DNA from: Asterias rubens
Lineage: Eukaryota; Echinodermata; Asteroidea; Forcipulatida; Asteriidae
Assembly (NCBI RefSeq): GCF_902459465.1
Contig: NC_047082.1
Location: 3,534,001 to 3,598,000, forward strand
DNA: 64,000 nucleotides
Reading direction: 5' to 3'
Shown: in pieces, positions 54,744-64,000 of the stretch
Numbering within the stretch: the first letter of the stretch is position 1
How the letters are laid out: every line of letters begins with the position of its first letter
Notes under the pieces: generated by a model
Seen by the model: the letters and a program-made list of their open reading frames with translations, nothing else
Told to the model about the DNA's origin: nothing
Databases searched by the model: none
Translations under genes and position numbers: made by a program

Positions 54744-55863
54744 GTTGATCAAAACAACGCCCCCTTTTGTTGCCATCCTGTACAGGTTCGTCAGAGGGCG
54801 CCCTACGGAAAACTTTCTGTCTGTGCCTGCCCCCACTTTTTCAAGCCTCATTAAATTGATAATTGGATAATATAGGCCTACTATATTTTATTTCATAATG
54901 AGTTGTCGCAGGAAACGGAAACTTTTCCCGCCCCACATGCGAGTGTGCCAGAGCCTTATAATACGTCTTTGGTTTGGGGCGCCCTAAGCATGCAGAAGCC
55001 CGTGCAGTCACTAAGCTCACGTAGAAGCCACTGCTAAATTTGCTACAATATTCAAAAATAATCTCAACACGTGCTGATGTAAGTCTTTAATCTCTTGAAA
55101 ATAAATAATTTATATATTTTTTCCAAACAACTAAACTTCAGATTTCTTTACAATTTTTGGCAGGTCGGCCGTTTGGCATCAATTTTTTGCTCATACCCCG
55201 GCAGTGCATGGTTTCAATTGTGGTCCCGATTGTGTTCCGAACTTCTTAATTTCGAAAGTGTTCCTGACGGGCCGGTATTAACTTTACAACCAGTGAGCTT
55301 TGATATTGAAACTACATTACAGTAATGTGTACTTTGAATTTGACCTGTGGATTAACAGTGACGTTATTGTAGTTTTCCATGAACGTAGTTCATGGTTTAT
55401 TCTCAAGTGTGTCGGTTTATTTATAGGTATTATTAATGTTGTTATTTCTCTGACGTGTGGCTTTTTTATCATAAATTCAACACCAGCACATTTTTTTCTA
55501 AAGAAATAGTCCCGTCTGAAACACTGTTAGTGTACAGAAAATAAAATGCAGCAACAACCAATCACCACTATTTCTTAATATGCTGCAGGGGAAGCCCGAA
55601 CGAACGTGAGCACATCCTTCATTCTCGTTAAAGTAGTTAATTTTCACGGTTTTTAGCAGCAGTGTGTCACACAAACTATAGTTTCAGTGGAATGAATTTT
55701 CTCTTCCAAAGAAAATGAATAATAATACAAATAATTTAAATAATGAAACAAACACAATGTAAATAGTCCCTTTCTGCGTCATCAAATCAAAGTCCAACGA
55801 CGAATCATAACAAAGATTACAGTGACAAGGTCCAACCGTTTAAACACGCGATTTTTAAACCAA
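54744..55863. other. Intergenic region between FAHD1 and the His/Pro-rich gene
   Basis: It should hold the FAHD1 promoter (54744-54900) and flanks of the next gene. No exon was supported; frames at 55095-55509 are AT-rich and featureless. Confidence 0.45.
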
Positions 55864-55871
55864 TATATAAA
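55864..55871 (+). promoter_or_regulatory. Candidate TATA box (TATATAAA)
   Basis: It lies 161 bp upstream of the ATG at 56032, with CCAAT directly overlapping its left side. A start site near 55895-55900 would give a ~135-nt leader containing the imperfect duplication GTTGCTGAGTTGCGTTG at about 55960-56010. Confidence 0.5.
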
Positions 55872-56031
55872 GCCAACCAGTTTTATCCAGTCGTTTCTGA
55901 AGTGGCCATAAAAGCTTATTGACAAATATTGCGCATCTACACTAAACTGATTCCGAGAGTTGCTGAGTTGCGTTGCTGAGTTTCCGAACGTTGCTGAGTT
56001 GCGTTGTTGAGGAATTCGAAGCGAGTGAAAA

Positions 56032-57990
56032 ATGAACCATCGTCACCACGGCCACCATGGATTCGGTCATCATGTGAGTTGAATTTCCATTATTTCTCTC
56101 CTTTTTCTAGGCTACCACAATCCCTCCTGACGACGAGCAAAGCATACTGTTAAAACCAGCTCTTTTCGGAGCCAACACTCACACAAAAGAGATTTACACA
56201 GTCATTGTTGTACCAGCAAGTTTACTATTTATTTATATTTTTTCCTATACCGCAATACTTTCCATTGGTTTTACCCATACACCGCTTTGTCGGTAATAGC
56301 ACTGATATTCAGTACTCAATACTCATTCATTGTGTAGCACTTTTTAGGTGATTCTCAATGTAGTCGATTTGGTCATACGTTAATTGAACGGAGAAAACAA
56401 GATGTCTAAACCCTTGTAAACTCTTGAAGGTTTTCGGCCTCAATTAACAATTTTAGTTGGCCTATACTACCGATGTGTCTCAGATAAAACTTGCACACTG
56501 TGTGCGGGCAACTAACCATAGTTTATTTAAAGATGATTATGTCGGATTTTTTGCCCCAAACATTAAAAAATATATTTTTTGAGTGAATGGTACTTCAAAG
56601 AGTATCACCCGCTCTAACGAAAAAAAGTTTAACTTTTACTTTTAATGGTCAGGAACCATGACAACAATTTAAAACGTTTCTTATAAAACACATAAGAATT
56701 GGTGCCGTGATATATTGTTGGGATCCCGACAAAAACTAATTTTGAGCACTTTATTTCACTGCTACTAATAATTGGCGGACTTTTTCGAGCAATGGCTCAA
56801 ATGAAAGCTTGTAACTTTCTCGACCTCCATCAAAATACTTAATGAACTTTAAATCAAATTTTTTGGGTCAAATCGGCCAAAAATCTGACAGCATCTTTAA
56901 TCGTTGTTAAAACAAGATGGATATCGTTATGTTTTTCATGAACAGCTAGGCCTATTTTAATTTAAGTTGACATTACTGAGCAAGATTCAACGACAGACAG
57001 GCCAGCCCGACATGCCCTATGACCTATGACCCTTTAGGATGACTTATTGACTCCAGTTAGAATACTTTCTACTAGGCTTGTGTACAAAATACTGCAGTTT
57101 GTATATGTTTTGGGTCAAACTGTCTCTTCACTTCATGAAAGGTTGCTATCTTTGCGGATTGTTCTGTAAGGTCCTTGTATTTTCATTTGATATTTTCCTG
57201 TCGTAAATTTTTTTAAATTTTATAATCATTTTGTTATGCGCTTGTGTACATTTTATGGAATGGGCGCAATATAAATGAATAAATTATTAAATTATTATGA
57301 TTATTAAGTGTGAAATCAACTTTACAAAACACTTTCTACATAGGCTTGTGCACATAAGTACTGCAGTTTGTATTTGTTTGCTGCAGGAACCATACAAGTC
57401 GTGTAAATCTGAAAGGGGGGAGGGGCATCGCAAGGTTTACAAAAGACGTAATTAATTTTGACTTGCGCGCTCTAATATTGTACTCTTCTATATTATAGCA
57501 CCATCATGGCCATCACCATCACCACGGTGGTCTCTTCACAGGTCTTGCTGTGGGAGCTGCCCTTGGTGCAGCAAGTACTAACCATCACACTGAACCCACC
57601 AAGGTAGTTCATGTACATGTAAGTACTTCCAAACATGCCCTCCCTATAATGGCAAGGGGATAGAACGGTGGCACGGTTGGCTTGTGCGTAAGGCGCTCGC
57701 CTCTCACCAAGGTGACCCCGGTTTGATTCCCAGTCGGGGCCATATGTGAGTTGAGTTGTGCGTTGGTTCTCTGCTGTGCCACGAGGGTTTTCCAGACTAT
57801 CCGGTTTTCCTCCCTCAGGAAAAAATCAAACACTTTCGATCTTGGCTGTGCTCCGTGGTCATAATGGGTTGATGTGGCAGGCAGCTGAATGCGCCCTTGC
57901 ATGCCTGCTTCTCGAACACGTTGTAGCCGCGTCCTTCGCAATTCAGCTCTTAGCTGCGAGTAAGGATGATTAGCCCCCCCCCCCCCCCAA

Positions 57991-58077
<87 letters not shown>

Positions 58078-58674
58078 GAAGTAGGCTGGATTATAAAATT
58101 AGTTTTTGAGGCATGGCGGACAATTAAAGGAGTGCACTGTTTCGTTTGGGCGTATACAGACACATTTACCCAAACCAAATAGAAAGTGTCGTATGTGTTC
58201 ACCATATCTCAAAATGGCTTATGGCAGACTTTCAAGACTCTAGGTGGCAGCAGACTTACCAGGTAAATCCATTGCTCTTGGAAATGTGAGCATGCTCAGA
58301 CTACGTGGCGTCACTTTCTTAACAATCAAAATAGACTAGTGCAAGTCCTAACATCGATACCAATATTATTATATCCCTTCTTTGTGTCAATACTTCAGGT
58401 CCCTCCTCCCGTGCAGCAGCCATACCCAGCAGGACAAGTCCCACCTCCAAATCAAGCTCCTTACCCAGGTTACCCACCCCAGACTGGGTATCCACAACAG
58501 AATGGGTACCCCCAACAGACTGGGTACCCACAACAGGCAGGATACCCACAGGCGACGTATCCACCGCAGCCTGGGTACCAGACGCAGCCTGGATACCCTT
58601 CTGCACCTCCACCTCCTGTCTACCCATCTGCACCCACGTACCCAAACACTGGAGGTTATCCGTACCCTAAATAA
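56032..58674 (+). CDS. His-rich, then Pro/Tyr/Gln-repeat small protein
   Basis: Three exons, 56032-56073, 57499-57618 and 58399-58674, all phase 0, encode 145 residues. The first ~24 residues are mostly His and Gly. A short Gly/Ala hydrophobic segment follows (GLFTGLAVGAALGAA), then VHVHVPPPVQQ, and the C-terminal two thirds is made of GYPQQ/GYPPQ-type repeats ending GGYPYPK. There is no signal peptide. XYPPX repeats occur in annexin A7/A11 N-termini and other condensate- or membrane-associated proteins, and the His cluster suggests metal binding. Neither role is shown here. Exon boundaries coincide with the composition changes. I do not recognise a named orthologue. Confidence 0.8.
56105..56195 (+). 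repeat. Stem-loop repeat, plus orientation
   Basis: AGCTCTTTTCGGAGCC at 56158-56173 followed by AACACTCACAC is a slightly altered version of the histone-type stem-loop seen at 28340 and 61350. The upstream half 'cgacgagcaaagcatactgtt' matches those copies. It lies in intron 1. Confidence 0.6.
56196..57160. other. Intronic sequence, nothing recognised
   Basis: AT-rich sequence within intron 1 of the His/Pro-rich gene, without repeats shared elsewhere in the window. Confidence 0.45.
57170..57305 (+). mobile_element. Retroelement 3' tail
   Basis: 'ggaatgggcgcaatataaat' followed by 'gaataaattattaaattatt' is typical of the 3' end of LINE-mobilised elements. No upstream part was recognised. Confidence 0.5.
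57664..57990 (+). mobile_element. tRNA-derived SINE, second type
   Basis: The head GGTGGCACGGTTGGCTTGTG has an A-box-like sequence, and GGTTTGATTCCC acts as B-box. A ~230-bp body ends in a 15-C run (57974-57988) and the (ATT)n tract. It lies in intron 2 of the His/Pro-rich gene. Confidence 0.7.
57991..58076 (+). repeat. (ATT)n microsatellite, about 28 units
   Basis: Uninterrupted ATT repeats form the tail of the SINE. On the other strand they read as a poly-isoleucine frame with no biological meaning. Confidence 0.95.
58226..58310. mobile_element. 145-bp foldback element, partial copy E3
   Basis: Left arm 'taggtggcagcagacttacc' plus loop. The right arm is deleted. Confidence 0.75.
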
Positions 58675-58777
58675 TATGACAGACCCCCACCCCCACCTCA
58701 AAGGAGCTCAAGTGCAAACCGAATACTTCGTTAAAGCTGGTCCATAAGAAGGACCTTAATATATATATATATACATT

Positions 58778-58912
58778 GCCCATGTGACGTCATTGACCAC
58801 CATCTTTGATGAAACGAGCACGTGTGAAAGGTTTTCAGAGGCTGAGAGTTGTACACGCGTGTACTTTTCCATTGTTTATCATCAAATATGGCGGTCGATG
58901 GCGGTTTGTGCA
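58778..58912 (+). repeat. CRE/YY1-motif repeat, copy L3
   Basis: TGACGTCA at 58785-58792, then ACCACCATCTTTGATG and, on the right, 'atcaaatatggcggtcgatg'. It lies in the 3' flank of the His/Pro-rich gene. Confidence 0.6.
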
Positions 58913-58921
58913 TTCCATATT

Positions 58922-59306
58922 TTAAAGGCAGTGGACACTTTTGGTAATTACTCAAAATAATTATTATCATAAAACCTTTCTTGATTACGAGTAATGGAGA
59001 GAGGTTGATAGTATAAAACATTGTGAGAAACAGCTCCCTCTGAAGTTACGTAGTTTTCGAGAAAGAAGTAATTTTCCACAAATTTGATTTCGAGACCTCA
59101 GATTTAGAATTTGAGGTCTCGAAATCAAGCATCTGGAGGCACACAACTTTGTGCGATAAGGGTGTTTTTCTTTCATTAATATCTCGCAACTTCGACGACC
59201 GATTTAGCTCAAATTTTCACAGGTTTGTTATTTTATGCATATGTTGAGATACACCAAGTGAAACGACTAGTCTTTGACAATTACCAATAGTGTACAGTGT
59301 CTTTAA
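58922..59306 (+). mobile_element. TTAA-MITE subfamily A, complete copy A11
   Basis: TTAA-bounded, with both central hairpin arms intact (GATTTCGAGACCTCA). Confidence 0.85.
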
Positions 59307-60104
59307 GACCGAATACTAAAGCATTAATGTGTACATGTTGTGATGGCAGACATGTTTGTGACGTCATGAACCGGGAATACCAGACGGGGTCTAATACATT
59401 CAGTCTCAAAGTATGGAAAACCAGTGTTATGCTGGAGAAACGAGTTACCAACCAAACTGTTGTAATAAACATGGCTGTGGCTGGTGTCCTGCAATTTTTG
59501 TTCGCATTGTAAAATATATATATATATTACCGTTTTATAAACCCTGCTCAGTGCAAACTTTTCTGAAAGAAAAAACAAATGACTATAACAACAAATTCGC
59601 CATCCTGAATGGTCTTATTTTGTTTAAACTATGCCTTGGTGAGGTGTTGATTTAAATCTGCCCAAAGAACATCATAGTTTATATAAAATAAAATAAAACA
59701 GATTACACTAAATCAACTAAAAATCGACACATGGAAGCAACAAGTTTTAGGAAATTAAATGGATTAGAAAACATGTTATATAATTTAGTATAATAAAAAT
59801 ATCTTTATATTGCTATACTCGAAACAATAGATTGTGGAATATTAATTTAGATATAACGTAATTGTGAAACATTTTATTTGATTAGAACAAGTAATGTTTA
59901 CTAAGAACGTAACTTTGAGTTTCAAGTTTTTCAACCGAATTTGTTTCGGTTTTTTTTCCTATCTGTTGTACACTCACCCGTATGTCATGTTTCGCAATAA
60001 ATAAGTTTAAAAATATATATGTATAATCCAATTTAAGAGGATGCGTTTCTTTCTTATTTCTCCTTTTGTATTCAACGTTTCAGAAGTCACGACGCTGATT
60101 TGAT
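59307..60104. other. AT-rich intergenic sequence
   Basis: No exon is supported. An AATAAA at 59464-59469 could serve as a distant polyadenylation signal of the His/Pro-rich gene, about 790 nt after its stop. Confidence 0.35.
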
Positions 60105-60256
60105 GGAATTGGAGACTTTTGGGACGCTTGGTGGCAGCAGACTTACCAGGTAAAATCCATTGTTCTCGGTAATGCGCGCAGGCTCAGAACTACGTAAACA
60201 ATGAAAATTTACCTGGTAAGTATGCTGCCACCTAGTGTTCAAAAGTCTCCCATTCC
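60105..60256. mobile_element. 145-bp foldback element, copy E4
   Basis: The best-preserved copy: ends GGAAT..GGAGACTTTTG and the inverse, arms with GGTGGCAGCAGACTTACCAG. Confidence 0.85.
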
Positions 60257-60692
60257 ACAATGGTTCTGAATATTGTTGTATATACATTTTTCATAAAGGG
60301 TTAATGGTGTTCATATGTAACTCACATGACATTAGATTATAATTTTAAAGTTGTTTATGCAAAAGTATTTTAATCAAATAATAAAGCAGTTAAAAGATAT
60401 TACAATTTAAAAGGGAATGGGGATGGACGAAAAGCAAATATAATTCTTTATTCAGGCAAAACACAATACATTAGGTTAAAAAAGTATACGTTTTAAAAAA
60501 ATAGATAACAAATAAAATATGTTAAACATAATGTAAGAATATTAAATACCGCCCCTATTAAATATCATAAATTGTGAAAATTAATGATAAAACTTGCGAT
60601 AAACAATTAATGACGCACTAGAGAAAAACAAGGCTACCAAATAACACAAGGAAAACAATAGAATATGGAAATTCAAATAAAAAATGTATTAC
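60257..60692. other. AT-rich intergenic sequence, nothing recognised
   Basis: Very AT-rich. No coding or repeat feature was identified. Confidence 0.45.
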
Positions 60693-60793
60693 TTTAGATG
60701 GAGCCGTTTCTCACAATGTGTTATACTTTCAACAGCTCTCCATTGCTTGTTATCAAGTAGGTTTTTATGCTAACAATTATTTTGAGTAATATA
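60693..60793 (-). mobile_element. TTAA-MITE subfamily B fragment, B8
   Basis: 'ggagccgtttctcacaatg' to 'tgctaacaattattttgagtaat'. Its outer end is interrupted by the hairpin at 60794. Confidence 0.65.
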
Positions 60794-60890
60794 CAAATAT
60801 TGACTGCTTCGAGTGCTATGGTTAAAACTATGACTCCCGAGGTGATTCCCGGAGTGTTTTATTTTCCCGATGCGAAGCAGTCAATATTTG
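60794..60890. repeat. 97-bp hairpin with perfect 18-bp arms
   Basis: CAAATATTGACTGCTTCG at 60794-60811 is exactly complementary to 60873-60890. Confidence 0.9.
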
Positions 60891-60892
60891 TT

Positions 60893-61225
60893 TTATAACA
60901 CCCCCAAACATTTCTAAATACTGTACTATTAAGTTACAGACCTGAATGCTACAATCCACAGGCATACGACGCGAATACAGATTGCGCAAACTTTTACTGT
61001 GCTGCATGTAGTGTCATGTAATCCGAAATGATTACAGACTATTAATTTATCATCCTCGTACACGCAACGGACGTCTGGGTACTGCACGCCGTGTGCTAGT
61101 CTTTCGGACTAGCGCACGGCAAACCGATGCACTATCACACGGCCGTGGTCTAGCAAAACTAAGACATATCATGTGACGCGCTCTAAACCAATGAAAAGGC
61201 AGAATATTAGTAAGGGGTGTTATAA
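60893..61225. mobile_element. Element bounded by TTATAACACCCC inverted ends
   Basis: TTATAACACCCCC at the left and AGGGGTGTTATAA at the right enclose ~330 bp. An internal hairpin (CCGTGTGCTAGTC / GACTAGCGCACGG) spans about 61090-61120. 'gacgcgctctaaaccaatg' resembles the D element. Confidence 0.6.
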
Positions 61226-61330
61226 TTACCAATAGTGTCCAGTGCGTATTGTTTGAAGCTTTGCATGTTGTGGATAAATAAGAGAGAAATTATAAATAAA
61301 TAGTAAACTTGCGGGTACAACCATGTGTAA

Positions 61331-61434
61331 ATCTCTTAGGGTGAGTGTTGGCTCTGAAAAGAGCCGGTTTGGGTCTCGACGTTTCGAACAGCATGCTCTG
61401 TACGTCTTCAGGAGAAACACTCACCCTAAGAGAT
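61331..61434. mobile_element. 104-bp palindrome-bounded element with histone-type stem-loop
   Basis: Perfect 19-bp terminal inverted repeats (ATCTCTTAGGGTGAGTGTT at 61331-61349 and its complement at 61416-61434). Immediately inside the left end, on the minus strand, is GGCTCTTTTCAGAGCC (61365-61350), identical to the histone mRNA 3' stem-loop type sequence. Confidence 0.8.
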
Positions 61435-61470
61435 GGACACAAGTTTACTATTTGTGTATAGTTTCTTTTT

Positions 61471-61488
61471 AGTGTCCAGTGCCTTTAA
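61471..61488 (+). mobile_element. TTAA-MITE terminal fragment overlapping a stop codon
   Basis: AGTGTCCAGTGCCTTTAA is the right terminus of a subfamily B element. Its TTAA contains the TAA stop of the transporter gene read from the other strand. A second orphan terminus, 'accaatagtgtccagtgcg', lies at about 61228-61246. Confidence 0.65.
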
Positions 61489-62879
61489 GACTCTACTGTA
61501 CTTTCTGGTAGTCCACATGATGTTATCCTTCTCCTGATTGGTATGAGCAACATTAAACCACCAGATAGAGTGAACATCCCCAATAGAGCTAGCAAACTCA
61601 ACGTGTAGTCTCCCGTCAAATCGTAAAGTCCACCTACATGAAATAAAAACAAAATGTCATTAACATTAAACAAGATAACAATGCCTATTTTTTACCAACT
61701 GGAACAGTCCAATAATGGGGTTCCTGAAGGGACCTCCTACATTGACGGTGTGGCAGGGAGATTCTGTCCCCCTTACGGCAAACTGTGTACAAACTTTTTT
61801 TCTGAAAGCGCCCTCTTGTGAAACATCCTTCTTCAATCCATGTAACTTCCCATAAAATATGGGGGAAACATCTCAGGTGGATAGATTTCCCTTGCGAATT
61901 TCGAATGTTGACGCCAAAAATATTCAAATAAATGAATTCTCAATCAAGAGTCTGAGAAACCACTTACTGGTCAATAACGTCTGGGGGTAAGACTAACCTG
62001 ATAAGGGTGCACCAATCAGAACGCCAACCCCAAACGGAAACATTGCCAGTACGGTAGCAATGTCTGATCCGTAGTCTCCAAACAACTCAACTGCAGCAGG
62101 AAACGGCATCGCAAAACATATAGCACGAGACAAGCCTGAAACTAAAACATGAAGTTGTAAAACATTAGTGGCGATATCTTTGTTTAAGATTACATATCCA
62201 GACTAGAAATTTACAAGTGGGTGTCTTTAAGCGAACCTTTCTTGAAAAAGGGGGTCGTGCAGGGGCAGTCGACATGGAGCGGTTTAAAGAGTGGTAAGGC
62301 ACTGGACACTATTGGTAATTGGTAATTACTGAAAATAATTGTTAGCATAAAAACTTACTTGGTACCGAGCATTGGAGAGCTGTTGATAGTATAAAACATT
62401 GAGAAAAAGGGAAGTTTCTCACTCAAATTAAAATGACTTGAGGCCTGAAGCCTTTAGGCATCTGAAAGCACACAAATTTGTGCACCAAGTGTGTTTTTTC
62501 TTTCATTATTCTCTTGCAACTCTCCACAGATTAGTTATTTGATGCATAGGGATACACCAAGTGATAATGCTGGTCTTTAATAATTACCAAAGGAGTCCAG
62601 GGCCTTTTGCAGGAGTTGGGGGTTGGTGAGGCTGGGGCAAATCAACTTACAAAATGTGAGGGTATAAATGAGTGGAACCGTCCGTAAAACAGTCATTAGT
62701 CCAGACACAGCTCCACCCAGGAAGATACCAGCCGAAAGAACGTAAAGCTTCTGGAATGGAAAGAGGTCGCCTACAACCGAGAGTAGTATCTTTCCACTGA
62801 TTTCACCGACAGCAAACAGCACAAAAGTAATGGAGATTTGTTCAGATGTAAAGTGTAGGTCGTATTCCATGAAGCTGGC
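61485..62879 (-). CDS. Monocarboxylate-transporter-like (SLC16/MFS), C-terminal half
   Basis: Three minus-strand exons, 62879-62651, 62141-61998 and 61633-61485, close in frame to 173 residues. They read like transmembrane helices 7-12 of an SLC16-type major facilitator. Hydrophobic helices start at ISITFVLFAVGEISGKI, and G-L-S-R-A-I-C-F-A-M-P-F, GVGVLIGAPLSGGLYD and LLALLGMFTLSGGLMLLI follow. The exon at 62879 starts after a good acceptor, so upstream exons with helices 1-6 must exist, but none was found in 62880-63690. They may lie beyond the window, or the copy may be partial. The TAA lies inside the TTAA terminus of a MITE end (61471-61488). Confidence 0.8.
62296..62607 (+). mobile_element. 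TTAA-MITE subfamily B, copy B9
   Basis: It spans 'ggcactggacactattgg' to 'accaaaggagtccagggcc' with the central 'cttgaggcctgaag' palindrome. It lies in an intron of the transporter gene. Confidence 0.75.
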
Positions 62880-63101
62880 CTATGGTAGATCGGAGAAACG
62901 GAGAAATAACATGGTTCATAATCATGTGGCGTTCCGATTGCACAAAATTTGTTGTTATATTAACGGCATTAATCATTTGGTTTTTACAACCTTCAAACTG
63001 GAAGAACAAAACTTGATCCAATATGCATGGCATAAATTGGAAAATTGTTTTCGTAGCAGAGAAGTAGCATCTAGAGCACCAAAACCACCTTTGATTGACT
63101 A

Positions 63102-63215
63102 TTGCAGAAAACAAACAACCAAACAAACACACAAATACCCCACAACACACCAACAAACAAATATAACAAACAAACAGACAGACAAACAAACATCAAAAGC
63201 AACAAAACAAACTTG
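63102..63215. repeat. CAAA/CAGA-rich simple sequence
   Basis: Imperfect (CAAA)n and (CAGA)n tract of about 110 bp. The Phe/Cys/Leu-rich minus-strand frames here derive from it. Confidence 0.85.
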
Positions 63216-63691
63216 AATGCACAATATTGGATGTGCACGAAATTGCTGAAATGTATTTGTGCTATTCTCACTAAAAATACAAAAACCATGATCCTCTGAT
63301 AAAAACACCTTGCCCAAAAGAGTAGCTTAAGCAAAAACATGTAGCTAAAGCATAATAGGGTAATTAGCAAAAATCACATGTGTCACGATGCATCTTGTAT
63401 GACTGGTATCAAACTAATTTCTGCTTAGCAGAGAATTGTCAAGCAGTATTTTCTGCTCGAGTCTCTGAAACTTGACCCAGCTGCGGGTATTACGAAATGT
63501 TGAAATGTTGGCCGTTATTATTACCCTTTTCGAAACCACGGCTTCGGCTTCAGATTCGGCTCAGACTAGTTTTGCCCCGCGGTTGTTTTGACAAATAGCG
63601 CAAGCTTTTCGTACGTGCTCATGGCCTCAGACGGACGCGGACGGAGCCTAAAGTCAAATCCAAAGCTGGCGCCGTGGTTTTCAAAAGGGGC

Positions 63692-64000
63692 CTATGTGTG
63701 CTTTATTAACAGCTCTCTTACGAAATTAATGATGACAAATGACAGTCCAATGATGAACAAAACTGAAGAAACAAACCACAACCAGGCGTCAATTTGACGG
63801 ACGAGTCGGGCATATTTCTGCGTAAGTGTCTGGGCGTCTTGTTCCGACTGAAGTGTCTTCTGGGCTTCTTGTTCCGACTGGAGCGTCATCTGGGCTTCTT
63901 GTTCCGACTGGGACGTCTTATGGGCTTCTTGTTCCGACTGAAGTGTCCTCCGGACTTCTTGTTCCGTATGGAACGTCTTCTGGGCTTCTTCTTCCGACTG
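63692..64000 (-). CDS. Last exon of a membrane protein, probable Cys-loop channel TM4
   Basis: The minus-strand frame is open from the right edge to a stop at 63692 and encodes about 102 residues. First come six 10-residue repeats of the QSEQEAQKTL type. Then LTQKYARLVRQIDAWLWF enters a strongly hydrophobic helix (VSSVLFIIGLSFVIINF), and a short tail VRELLIKHT ends the protein. An extended, poorly conserved cytoplasmic loop before a final helix, with R..ID.WLWF at its start, fits the TM3-TM4 loop and TM4 of pentameric ligand-gated channels. Another single-helix or tail-anchored protein is possible. It is upstream of and on the same strand as the transporter exons. Confidence 0.55.
   Translation of the reverse strand, partial: QSEEEAQKTFHTEQEVRRTLQSEQEAHKTSQSEQEAQMTLQSEQEAQKTLQSEQDAQTLTQKYARLVRQIDAWLWFVSSVLFIIGLSFVIINFVRELLIKHT
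63821..64000 (-). repeat. 30-bp coding minisatellite, six units to the window edge
   Basis: Units of 30 bp (CTTGTTCCGACTG..CGTC.TCTGGG on the plus strand) run from 63821 to 64000 without frame change. They vary at a few codons. The array may continue beyond the window. Confidence 0.92.

Noticed and set aside
57609-58205. 198-codon minus-strand ORF with a poly-isoleucine run
   Set aside because: It is an artefact of the (ATT)n microsatellite and the adjoining SINE.
58319-58747. Long ORFs in other frames and the antisense strand over the last exon of the His/Pro-rich gene
   Set aside because: Side effects of the repetitive GYPQQ coding sequence. Only the frame 58399-58674 joins in phase with upstream exons.
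63071-63370. Phe/Cys-rich minus-strand ORFs as missing transporter helices
   Set aside because: They derive from the CAAA-rich simple sequence and lack SLC16 motifs.
63821-64000. CRISPR array at the right edge
   Set aside because: The 30-bp units abut without spacers and maintain an open reading frame. This is a coding minisatellite in a eukaryotic gene.

Overview
This is a 64 kb piece of a large, AT-rich, intron-rich animal genome. Genes are split by introns with canonical GT/AG sites, and reading phases close exactly across every multi-exon model below. I infer an echinoderm, probably a sea star. The gene families (HUNK-like kinase, clan-2 P450s, FAHD1, SLC16-type transporter, probable Cys-loop receptor) are ordinary metazoan ones. 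The dense palindromic and TTAA-flanked short repeats are of a kind I associate with asteroid genomes. That species call is recollection and was not tested by search.

Layout: 1-19.1 kb is gene-poor and packed with dispersed repeats. It holds one possible first coding exon (3679-3725), a decayed ORF (1734-2437) and a ~181-bp tandem array interrupted by nested insertions. 19.1-30.9 kb (+) carries 14 exons of a CAMK/AMPK-related kinase, best matched to HUNK (MAK-V); its N-lobe exons were not found. 33.4-37.8 kb (-) and 41.7-48.5 kb (+) are two complete, divergently oriented cytochrome P450 genes of the CYP2 clan type (500 and 495 aa). They share intron phases except for one extra phase-0 intron in the + copy. 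52.9-54.7 kb (-) is a complete three-exon FAHD1 (224 aa). 56.0-58.7 kb (+) is a three-exon gene for a 145-aa His-, then Pro/Tyr/Gln-rich protein. 61.5-62.9 kb (-) is the C-terminal half of a monocarboxylate-transporter-like protein. At the right edge (63.7-64 kb, -) lies the last exon of a membrane protein, probably a Cys-loop channel, with a 30-bp coding minisatellite.

Repeats dominate the non-coding DNA. The most abundant is a ~385-bp TTAA-flanked MITE family in two subfamilies with different central hairpins (about 20 copies or fragments). There are also several foldback families (about 130, 145, 180, 375 and 550 bp), tRNA-derived SINEs, a short tRNA-like SINE with an 11-bp target duplication, a 266-bp composite tRNA-like element with terminal direct repeats, and a small palindromic element carrying a histone-type 3' stem-loop sequence. 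Several MITE ends lie at or within 15 bp of gene stop codons or splice donors. There is no sign of a bacterial-type operon, CRISPR array or prophage, and the genes do not form one obvious pathway apart from the P450 pair.
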